DNA from: CAVUCH01 sp963739995
GTDB lineage: Bacteria; Acidobacteriota; Vicinamibacteria; Vicinamibacterales; JAENWD01
Length of the DNA: 64,000 bases
Direction: 5' to 3'
Assembly: GCA_963739995.1 (NCBI GenBank)
Contig: CAVUCH010000019.1
Span: 62,001-126,000 of the forward strand
This document shows, in pieces, positions 40,671-48,048 of the stretch. A program made the position numbers and the translations under genes. Within the stretch, counting starts at the first letter, position 1; each line of letters opens with the position of its first letter. The notes beneath the pieces were generated by a model. The model ran no database searches. It worked only from the letters and a program-made list of their open reading frames with translations, and was not told where the DNA came from.

Positions 40671-43336
40671 CAGTCAGCCCTCAGCGCCAGGATCGGATCC
40701 ACTCGCGTGGCGCGGCGTGCCGGTCCGATGCACGCGACCACCCCGGCAACCAGCATCGCGCCCGCCACGCCGGCCAGCGTGACGGGATCGGTCGGCCGGG
40801 TGTCGAAGAGATAGCCGCTCAAGACGCGGCCACTGATGGCCGCGCCCGCGAGACCCACCGCGAGTCCCAGCGCAACCAGCACCGCGCCTTGCCGCAGGAT
40901 GTCGGCGAGCAGCCGCGACGGCTGCGCGCCGAGTGCCATGCGCAGCCCGAACTCGCGGGTGCGCTGCGAAACGGAGGTGGCAATCACCCCGGTGAGACCG
41001 GCGAGGCAGACGATCAGTGCGACGGCGGCGAACAGCCCGAGCAGCAATGCGGTGAGCCGCGGCGTGGCCAGGTAGCGGCTGCGGAGCTCCTCCAGCGTGC
41101 GCACGTTCTCGACGGGGATGTTCGGATCCAGGCTGCGGACGGCGTTCCGCATGACGGTCGCCATCGCGCCCGGATCACCGGTCGTCCGCACGAGAAGGCG
41201 TCCGGCGAGCCCTGTCGGCGTCTGGCTGAGCGGCAGATACACCTGTGCCAGCGCCTCCCGCTCGAGCCCGTATTGCCGCACGTCGCCCACCACGCCCACG
41301 ACCGTCACCCAGCTCTCGCGCCCATCGACCGACACGCGCGAACCGAGGGGCGATCGACGTGCCCAGTGCCGGGCCATCGTCCGGCTGACGAGCGCGACCT
41401 TCGCGGCATCCCTCGTGTCCGTCTGAGTGAAGCCGCGGCCGGACACCAGTGGAATCCCGAGCGTGTCGAAGTAGCCCGGGCTCACGATGGTCACGTCCGT
41501 GTTGGGCCTGCGATCGGCCGGGGCTGGGGCTTCTCCCTCGATCTCGAAGCCGTTGAGAAACGGCTCGACCGATGCGAGCGGCACGGCGCTGCTCACCGCG
41601 GCAGAGACCACGCCCGGTTGTGCGGTGAGACGTTCGAGCAGCGGCTCATACAGAGCCAGACACGCTTCGGCCGTCGGGTAGCGGGTGAAGTTCCCGAAGA
41701 CCTCGGCCGAGAGGATCTTGTCGTCCCGATAGCCTGGATTGACCTGCTGCAGTCGATAGAGGCTGGTCAGCAGCAGCCCGGCGGACGCGACGAGCACCAC
41801 CGAAACGGCCACCTGCGCCACTACCAGCGCATGCTGGACGCGACGGCGTGAGGGAGCCGGCCCGGCCGATGCGCCCGCCTGTTTCAAGGCTGTAGCGGGG
41901 GCATTGCCGGTGAGCAGCGCCGGCAGCACGCCCACGATCACGCCGCTCAACACCGACACGAGCATCGTGAACAGCAGCACCGGACCGTCGATCGTCACTT
42001 CGCCGGTGCGCGCGGTGAAGCGGCCGATGAAGGTCGTCAGCCCGCCGAGGGTCAGCTGCGCAATCACCAGGCCGACGGCTCCGCCGAGCACCGCGAGCAG
42101 CAGGCTCTCGGCCAGCAGCTGCGCCACGAGGTGCCGCCGGCTGGCGCCGAGCGCGGTGCGCATGGCCAGCTCGCGATCGCGGTTGAGTGTGCGCGCCACG
42201 GTGAGGCTCACGACGTTCGTGCACGCGATCAGCAGCACGAGGGCCGTCGCGCCGAGCAACATCAGCAGCATCGGGCGGGCGCTGCGCGTCAGCTCCGCCA
42301 GCACGCCCACCGTGGTGGCGCGAAACCCCTGGCCATCCGGGTACACCTGCGGGTTGTCGCGCCGGAAACGCTCTCCCACGAGCGCGACCTGGGCGGCCGC
42401 ATGGGAATGCGTCACCCCGGGCTTCAACCGGCCGAACACCCGGAGCAGACCGAACGCCCGCCGGTTCGCGGCCATGCGATCCTCGCTCCGCGCCCGGAAT
42501 GGACACGCGGATGTGGGCATGTAGACGTCACACTCGCGCGGATACTGCGGCACGGCCGGCAGCACGCCGATGACGGTGTGCGGCCGATCGTTCATCTGGA
42601 ACACGCGGCCCACAATGTGCGGATCGCCGCCAAAGCGCGACTGCCAGTACCAGTGGCTGAGGATCAGTACGGCCTCGGCGCCATGGTTTTCGTCCGTCGC
42701 CACGAACGAGCGGCCGAGGATCGGGGCGATGCCGAGCACATGGAAAAAGTTGGCCGACACGACGCCCGTGTCCACGCGATCCGGGTCGCCACGTTCGATG
42801 AGATCGAAGGACATCTGGTGGAACTCGACGAGTCCCGAGAAGTCGGTGAGCTGCTCGCGATAATCGTACAGCTCACGAATGGACACGCCGACTTCGTCCT
42901 GCCCTGCCAGCGGCGCAGACTGACGCACCAGCACGAGCCGATCGCCCTCGGCGTACGGGAGCGGCTTCAGCAGCACGCCGTGGACGATGCTGAACATCGC
43001 GGAGGTGGCGCCTATCCCGAGCCCCAGGGTTCCTACGACGGCGAGGGCGTAGCCGGGCTGCCTCCGGATCGTGCGCGTCGCCCCGCGCAGGTTCCGGGTG
43101 AGCGCGTCAGCCCACGAGATGCCGCGCGCATCCCGGCATTCCTCGCGGACGCGTTCGACACCGCCGAAGGCGCGGAAGGCTGCGGTACGGGCCTCGCCCG
43201 GGGTCATGCCCTGCCGTACGTAGCGCTCGGTCTCGAGCTCGAGATGGAGCTGCAGTTCATGATCGAGGTGCCCGTCGAGCCTCTGGCCGGCCCGGAGCGC
43301 CCGGAACCGGCGTCTCAGTCGCGTCCACGTCCACAT
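40670..43336 (-). CDS. ADOP-type MacB/FtsX permease with N-terminal extension, intact
   Basis: This 888-residue orphan permease carries the N-terminal extension of roughly 75 residues (RRRFRALRAGQRLDGHLDHE, RTAAFRAFGGVERVREECRD) that distinguishes many acidobacterial permeases. The helix RQPGYALAVVGTLGLGIGAT and MacB periplasmic and FtsX blocks follow (LLIACTNVVSLTVARTLNRD; AVALIVCLAGLTGVIATSV; REFGLRMALGA). It closes with the diagnostic ARRATRVDPILALRAD. It starts 31 bp after the PadR gene, a typical pairing in this phylum, and ends overlapping the P460 gene. Substrate and energy coupling are unknown: there is no ATPase in the window. Confidence 0.92.
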   Translation of the reverse strand: MWTWTRLRRRFRALRAGQRLDGHLDHELQLHLELETERYVRQGMTPGEARTAAFRAFGGVERVREECRDARGISWADALTRNLRGATRTIRRQPGYALAVVGTLGLGIGATSAMFSIVHGVLLKPLPYAEGDRLVLVRQSAPLAGQDEVGVSIRELYDYREQLTDFSGLVEFHQMSFDLIERGDPDRVDTGVVSANFFHVLGIAPILGRSFVATDENHGAEAVLILSHWYWQSRFGGDPHIVGRVFQMNDRPHTVIGVLPAVPQYPRECDVYMPTSACPFRARSEDRMAANRRAFGLLRVFGRLKPGVTHSHAAAQVALVGERFRRDNPQVYPDGQGFRATTVGVLAELTRSARPMLLMLLGATALVLLIACTNVVSLTVARTLNRDRELAMRTALGASRRHLVAQLLAESLLLAVLGGAVGLVIAQLTLGGLTTFIGRFTARTGEVTIDGPVLLFTMLVSVLSGVIVGVLPALLTGNAPATALKQAGASAGPAPSRRRVQHALVVAQVAVSVVLVASAGLLLTSLYRLQQVNPGYRDDKILSAEVFGNFTRYPTAEACLALYEPLLERLTAQPGVVSAAVSSAVPLASVEPFLNGFEIEGEAPAPADRRPNTDVTIVSPGYFDTLGIPLVSGRGFTQTDTRDAAKVALVSRTMARHWARRSPLGSRVSVDGRESWVTVVGVVGDVRQYGLEREALAQVYLPLSQTPTGLAGRLLVRTTGDPGAMATVMRNAVRSLDPNIPVENVRTLEELRSRYLATPRLTALLLGLFAAVALIVCLAGLTGVIATSVSQRTREFGLRMALGAQPSRLLADILRQGAVLVALGLAVGLAGAAISGRVLSGYLFDTRPTDPVTLAGVAGAMLVAGVVACIGPARRATRVDPILALRAD

Positions 43337-43367
43337 TCGCGGCCTCCCGAACGGCGCGACATGCGCC

Positions 43368-43703
43368 TCACGCCTTCCCTTCCAGCACGCGTGACACGGC
43401 CAGCGTCATGCGTTCCCACTGGCGCTGCTCTTCTTTGAGCTGCCGCTCGCCCTGCTTCGTGAGGCGGTAGAACTTCGCCTGGCGATTGTTCTCGGCGCGG
43501 CCCCATTCGGCGTCGATCCACCCCGCTTCTTCCAGCCGGTGCAGCGCCGGGTAGAGCGATCCCTGGTTGACGCGCAGCATGTCGCCCGACACCTGCTGGA
43601 TCCGCTGCGAGATCGCCCATCCGTGCATGGGAGAGAGGGCAAGGGTGCGGAGGATCAGCAGGTCGAGCGTGCCCTGCAGCAGGTCGAGTCGCGAGGACGG
43701 CAT
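43368..43703 (-). CDS. PadR-family transcriptional regulator
   Basis: This 111-residue winged-helix repressor has the PadR N-terminal pattern LLQGTLDLLILRTLALSPMHGWAIS, the recognition helix region VNQGSLYPALHRLEEAGWIDAEW, and the wing FYRLTKQGERQL. A C-terminal helix dimerises. The ATG at 43703 has CAGGAG about 8 bases upstream. It sits immediately upstream of an ADOP permease on the same strand, a layout repeated across acidobacteria, so it probably controls the permease and its own gene. Upstream of it lies a cluster of palindromic repeats (43851-43985) that could include its operator. Confidence 0.9.
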   Translation of the reverse strand: MPSSRLDLLQGTLDLLILRTLALSPMHGWAISQRIQQVSGDMLRVNQGSLYPALHRLEEAGWIDAEWGRAENNRQAKFYRLTKQGERQLKEEQRQWERMTLAVSRVLEGKA

Positions 43704-43850
43704 GCGTGCGCTCCTGGAGTGTCGGGGTACGTCGTCGTGTCGAATGCCGACAGCATGCACCGCGTGTTGTCGAATGTCAACACAAGCCCTCGCGGCGGGC
43801 GGAAATCTCGTGGGACGGAAGGTGGGATGGGCTAAGTGAGACTGAAATGC

Positions 43851-43985
43851 GAATGAGATCGGGAGGTGTTTCTCACAATATGAGAATGAGATCGGGAGGT
43901 GTTTCGCACAATCGCGGAGAAACACCTCCCGATCTCATTCTCATTTCGATCTCACAATCGTGAGAAAACACCTCCCGATCTCGAA
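43851..43985. repeat. Four-copy 26-bp palindromic repeat cluster
   Basis: The unit GAATGAGATCGGGAGGTGTT plus TCTCAC occurs at 43851-43876 and 43884-43909 in direct orientation. It occurs inverted at 43915-43940 and 43960-43985. Copies differ by only a few bases. Copy 2 and copy 3 would form a stem of more than 20 bp. It lies between the PadR and matrixin genes. It resembles REP/BIME elements rather than a CRISPR array. Confidence 0.8.
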
Positions 43986-44039
43986 TGCGGGGAATGCGGG
44001 GCGGTCTATGTCTCTGTTGTCGAGGGCTCGCGAGGAGTC

Positions 44040-44783
44040 TCACTGCACGGAAGGCCCGCGGAAGTGCCGGCGACGCTGCAGGGCTGCCGCCAATCCCGTC
44101 GCGAGCAGCAGCATTGTGGACGGTTCGGGCATCGGCTGTACCGACCCGACGCCCGATCCATACAAGGAACGGATCGCCAGGATGTCCGGTCCGAGCAGAT
44201 ACGCTGTGCCCGGGCCGCTGAACCGGTTGTGGTGATACGGCTGCATGATGGCGTCGGCATACAGGATGTGCCCCACGCCGAGCGCATGCCCGATCTCGTG
44301 CGTGACCACCTCCAGGAAGTCGATGGTCGGGAAACCGCCGCCAACACTCCACGCGAAGCCGCGGATCGCGTTGAAATGGACATCACCCGACAGCCCGCTC
44401 TCTTCCGTGTTCGACGGCAGGTACGCGTGCGCGAGCACCGTGCCGTCGTCGATGAAGTGGTAGCCCATACGTATGTCGGGGTGTGTCCCCCGGGCGTACT
44501 CGCGATCCGAGGGCGCAGGACCGGAATCCGGCCGTTCGATGAAGTGCAGGGGCGCGTAATGACTCCACAGGCCGAAGGCCTCTGCCGTGGACGCGCGGAT
44601 ATCGCTCTCGGTGAGAGCTCCCGGGAACGCTCGATCCAGGAGGTTACTGAAGCTGTAGGTCAGCAGGACCGCGGTGCCCGGACCCTCGGGCTGGGGCCAG
44701 CGAAAGGCATCCGCGTGCGCAGAATTGGCAAGCAGAAGCGCGCATGAGAACGCCGCCGCCCCAGCGAGGACTCGTTTGACCAT
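44040..44783 (-). CDS. Secreted matrixin-like metalloprotease with PEP-CTERM sorting signal
   Basis: This 247-residue precursor has a signal peptide (ends ANSAHA). A matrixin-type zinc protease domain carries HEIGHALGVGH at 162-172 and the Met-turn ADAIM near 180. A C-terminal PEP-CTERM tag follows (PEPSTMLLLATG then RRRH, 219-240). The PEP-CTERM tag is recognised by an exosortase that anchors or releases the protein at the cell surface; the exosortase gene is not in the window. The ATG at 44783 has a weak ribosome-binding site but starts the signal peptide. It diverges from the AmpG-like gene. Sequence and length match single-domain M10-like proteases. Confidence 0.87.
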   Translation of the reverse strand: MVKRVLAGAAAFSCALLLANSAHADAFRWPQPEGPGTAVLLTYSFSNLLDRAFPGALTESDIRASTAEAFGLWSHYAPLHFIERPDSGPAPSDREYARGTHPDIRMGYHFIDDGTVLAHAYLPSNTEESGLSGDVHFNAIRGFAWSVGGGFPTIDFLEVVTHEIGHALGVGHILYADAIMQPYHHNRFSGPGTAYLLGPDILAIRSLYGSGVGSVQPMPEPSTMLLLATGLAAALQRRRHFRGPSVQ

Positions 44784-44898
44784 CGCCACGGCGTGCTGGG
44801 CACACACGCTGCCGCGGGTGCGAACTTGATGCCATCGGGCAAGGTCGCCGGCCCTTGAATTAAGCTCTGACACGATCCTCCGAGCGGAGCCCAACCGT

Positions 44899-46248
44899 AT
44901 GACTGTCACCACGGCGACTCGCAGGCGCAAGCGCGACGTCCTCGGATCGCTTCGCCAGCCCAAGGTGGCTGTGATGCTGGCCCTGGGGTTCTCGTCCGGC
45001 CTGCCCTTCCTCCTCAGCGGAAATACGCTCGGCTACTGGCTCCGCGACGAAGGGACGACGTTGAAAGCCATCGGGTTCCTCTCCTGGGTCGGGCTCGCCT
45101 ATTCGCTGAAGTTTCTGTGGGCGCCCGTGATCGATCGGGTTGACGCTCCGGTGTTCGGCCGGCTGGGCCGTCGACGCGGCTGGATGGTTCTCGCCCAGTT
45201 GCTGGTGGCCGCCGGGCTCGTGAGCATGTCCATCATGGGACTCGACGCCGGCCTGGCGCGCATCGGAGCTGTCGCTCTGCTCGTCGCGTTCGCCTCCGCC
45301 ACACAGGACATCGTCGTGGACGCGTGGCGCATCGAAGCCGCGGCCGACTCTGACGAGCTGGGTCTCCTGTCGGCGGCCTATCAGCTCGGCTACCGTGCCG
45401 CCCTGCTCGTGACGGACGCCCTCATTCTCATCTCGGCGAGCCATCTTGGATGGCCAGTTTCGTATGCCGCCATGGCCGTGCTGATGGGAGTGGGACTGAC
45501 GGCCAGCGTCCTGGCCGTGGAGCCGCTGCGCACGGGTCGGGTCGAAGGATCGGTCGCGCCGAGATCCCTCATGACCGGCCGGGGATTCTTCGACGCGGTG
45601 GTCGGACCCTTCGCGCAGTTCTTCCGCACGCACGGGTGGCTGGCGCTCCTGATGCTCGCGATGATCAGCCTCTACAGGCTACCCGAATTCGTCATGGGTC
45701 CGATGGCGAATCCCTTCTACCACGACCTCGGATTCACGAAAGATGTCGTAGGTGCCGTCCGCGGCACGTTCGGACTCAGCTTCTCATTGCTGGGGATCGC
45801 GGCGGGCGGCTTCAGCGCGCTGCGCTTCGGCTACGTGAGGACACTGATCGTCGGCGTTATCCTCCAGAGCCTCGTGATTGCGGCATTCGCCATCCTGGCG
45901 TATGCCGGCCCCGACGTACGTGTCTTCGGTGCCGTCATGGCAGTCGACAGTTTCGGCGTCAGCTTCGCGGGCGTCGCACTGGTCACCTACATGTCGAGCC
46001 TCACGAGCGTCGGATACACGGCGACGCAGTATGCCCTCCTGAGCTCGACCTATGCCTACGTCGGCAAGTTTGCGAAAGGCTTTTCTGGCGTCATGGTGGA
46101 ACGGCTCGCCGAAGGACGGACCCTCCTCGAGGGCTACGCACTGTTCTTCATCGGTGCGGGACTGGTGGGCATCCCCGCCCTGATCCTGTGTATATTCCTG
46201 GCCCGCGCCGTTCGGCCGCCCGTGCCGGACGCGGGAGCCGACGGCTGA
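44899..46248 (+). CDS. AmpG-like muropeptide permease (MFS)
   Basis: This 449-residue transporter has about twelve membrane helices. Diagnostic AmpG patterns are LALGFSSGLPFLLSGNTL, LRDEGTTLKAIGFLSWVGL, YSLKFLWAPVIDR, ATQDIVVDAWRIE, PEFVMGPMANPFYHDLGF and TATQYALLSSTYAYVGKFAKG. AmpG-type proteins import muropeptides (GlcNAc-anhydroMurNAc peptides) from the periplasm for recycling. The ATG at 44899 is preceded by GGAG at about 13 bases, with no better choice. It is divergent from the matrixin gene. No recycling enzymes accompany it, so whether it serves peptidoglycan recycling is inferred from family only. Confidence 0.88.
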   Translation: MTVTTATRRRKRDVLGSLRQPKVAVMLALGFSSGLPFLLSGNTLGYWLRDEGTTLKAIGFLSWVGLAYSLKFLWAPVIDRVDAPVFGRLGRRRGWMVLAQLLVAAGLVSMSIMGLDAGLARIGAVALLVAFASATQDIVVDAWRIEAAADSDELGLLSAAYQLGYRAALLVTDALILISASHLGWPVSYAAMAVLMGVGLTASVLAVEPLRTGRVEGSVAPRSLMTGRGFFDAVVGPFAQFFRTHGWLALLMLAMISLYRLPEFVMGPMANPFYHDLGFTKDVVGAVRGTFGLSFSLLGIAAGGFSALRFGYVRTLIVGVILQSLVIAAFAILAYAGPDVRVFGAVMAVDSFGVSFAGVALVTYMSSLTSVGYTATQYALLSSTYAYVGKFAKGFSGVMVERLAEGRTLLEGYALFFIGAGLVGIPALILCIFLARAVRPPVPDAGADG

Positions 46249-46393
46249 ACTGGTCGGGCGCTGTCGAAAACTCTCCCGCCTGATCGACAATCTGTTGGAC
46301 CGGCGCGGCTGAAGTGTGGACCGATGACGTTGGCGCATGCGCCCAGCAAAGCGGTCTTCACGCCGGCGATTGGCGTTCGGACGAGGAGGTGCG

Positions 46394-47509
46394 ATGAGCG
46401 GAGTACGGGTACTGGTCGGAACACGCAAAGGCGCGTTCGTCCTGGCGTCGGACGCGAAGCGTGAGCGGTGGGACGTCAGCGGTCCTCATTTCGCGGGCTG
46501 GGAGGTCTACCACGTGAAAGGATCACCCGCTGATCCGAATCGGCTGTACGCGTCACAGAGCAGCGGCTGGTTCGGGCAGCTGATTCAGCGATCGAACGAC
46601 GCGGGCAAGACGTGGGAGCCCGTCGGCAAAGAGTTCGTCTACGACGGCGTGCCTGGCACGCACCAGTGGTACGACGGCACGCCGCACCCATGGGAGTTCG
46701 CCCGCGTGTGGCACCTCGAGCCGTCGCTGACGGATCCCGACACCGTATACGCGGGCGTCCAGGACGCGGCGCTGTTCCGATCGACGGACGGGGGCGGGAG
46801 CTGGCACGAGCTGGCGGGCCTCCGCGGCCATGGCTCGGGCCCGCACTGGCAGCCTGGTGCCGGCGGCCTCTGCCTGCACACGATCCTGCTCGATCCGGCC
46901 AACCCGAACCGGATGTTCGTCGCCATCTCCGCCGCCGGCGCGTTCCGGACCGACGATGGCGGCGCCACGTGGCGGCCGATCAACCGGGGGCTGAAATCGG
47001 AAGGCATCCCCGATCCAGACGCCGAGGTTGGCCACTGCGTCCACCGCATCGCCATGCACCCGACGCGCCCGGGCGTGCTCTTCATGCAGAAGCACTGGGA
47101 CGTCATGCGGAGCGACGATGCGGGCGACTCCTGGCGCGAGGTGAGTGGAAATCTGCCGACGGATTTCGGCTTCGCCATCGACGTGCACGCGCACCAACCG
47201 GAGACGATCTACGTGGTGCCGATCAAGAGCGACTCGGAGCACTTCCCTCCTGACGGGCAGCTGCGGGTATATAGGAGCCGCACCGGGGGACAGGAGTGGG
47301 AGGCGCTCACGAACGGTCTGCCGCAGCGTGACTGCTACGTGAACGTGCTGCGCGATGCCATGGCGGTGGATACGCTCGACTCGTGCGGCATCTACTTCGG
47401 GACCACGGGCGGCCAGGTGTACGGGTCGCCCGATGGCGGAGACAGCTGGAGGGCGATCGTCAGGGATCTGCCGCCGGTCCTCTCGGTGGAGGTCCAGACG
47501 TTGAGCTGA
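46394..47509 (+). CDS. BNR/Asp-box propeller protein (exo-alpha-sialidase-like)
   Basis: The 371-residue protein is a beta-propeller with repeated Asp-box-like units: SNDAGKTWEPVGK, FRSTDGGGSWHELAG, FRTDDGGATWRPINRG, RSDDAGDSWREVSG, YRSRTGGQEWEALTNG and SPDGGDSWRAIV. It looks related to YCF48/sialidase-like proteins, although no catalytic arginine triad or Tyr/Glu of true sialidases can be identified. No signal peptide is obvious, so it may be cytoplasmic or non-classically exported. The ATG at 46394 has GGAGG upstream; the longer frame to 46337 is not used. It is followed by a MoaD/ThiS-like gene on the same strand, a pairing I have seen described for this family. Confidence 0.8.
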   Translation: MSGVRVLVGTRKGAFVLASDAKRERWDVSGPHFAGWEVYHVKGSPADPNRLYASQSSGWFGQLIQRSNDAGKTWEPVGKEFVYDGVPGTHQWYDGTPHPWEFARVWHLEPSLTDPDTVYAGVQDAALFRSTDGGGSWHELAGLRGHGSGPHWQPGAGGLCLHTILLDPANPNRMFVAISAAGAFRTDDGGATWRPINRGLKSEGIPDPDAEVGHCVHRIAMHPTRPGVLFMQKHWDVMRSDDAGDSWREVSGNLPTDFGFAIDVHAHQPETIYVVPIKSDSEHFPPDGQLRVYRSRTGGQEWEALTNGLPQRDCYVNVLRDAMAVDTLDSCGIYFGTTGGQVYGSPDGGDSWRAIVRDLPPVLSVEVQTLS

Positions 47510-47660
47510 GGCTGAATCTTGACGGCTTAGGCGCATACAGGCTAGCGGCCTGCCTCATGGCTGCCGGTCGCTCCGGCGCTGCGCTGGGACGCATACTGAC
47601 GCCCGGCAGGCCTGCAGGCTGACAGCCCGCCGCCTGTCGCCTGAGCAGAGGAGACCCGTC

Positions 47661-47957
47661 ATGATCCAAGTGGAGCTTCCCGCGCACCTGCGGACGCTGG
47701 CGCGCGTCGACGGCACCGTGCAGCTGGACGTCGAAGGTCCGGCAACCATACGCGCCGTCCTCGATGCGCTCGACGCCCGCTATCCTGTGCTTCGCGGCAC
47801 GATTCGTGACCATGCCACGCTGCAGCGGCGCCCGTTTCTGCGGTTCTTCGCGTGCGAGGAGGATCTCTCGCACGATCCGCCGGACACACCGCTCCCGGAG
47901 GCGGTCGTCAACGGGTCGGAGCCGTTGCTCGTGGTGGGCGCGATGGCGGGCGGTTGA
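47661..47957 (+). CDS. MoaD/ThiS-family small sulfur-carrier-like protein
   Basis: This 98-residue ubiquitin-fold protein starts IQVELPAHLRTLARV and contains TIRAVLDALDARYPVLRG and a hydrophobic core; it ends in VVGAMAGG. The terminal Gly-Gly is the site where MoaD/ThiS-like proteins are adenylated and carry sulfur as a thiocarboxylate for molybdopterin or thiamin synthesis. The partner E1-like enzyme is not in the window, and pairing with a BNR propeller suggests another use. The ATG at 47661 follows GAGGAGA. It is convergent with the debranching-type hydrolase. Confidence 0.78.
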   Translation: MIQVELPAHLRTLARVDGTVQLDVEGPATIRAVLDALDARYPVLRGTIRDHATLQRRPFLRFFACEEDLSHDPPDTPLPEAVVNGSEPLLVVGAMAGG

Positions 47958-48048
47958 TGGATCCACCGCGGACCGCCGCGTCCGAGCGGGCCACGGCCGG
48001 ACGTCCGCGATCGCCGCTCGCGGCGTCGCGAACCTCGATTGCCGCGCC

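Noticed and set aside
43851..43985. CRISPR array
   Set aside because: The repeats alternate in orientation and spacers are 5-20 bp, unlike CRISPR; there are no cas genes.
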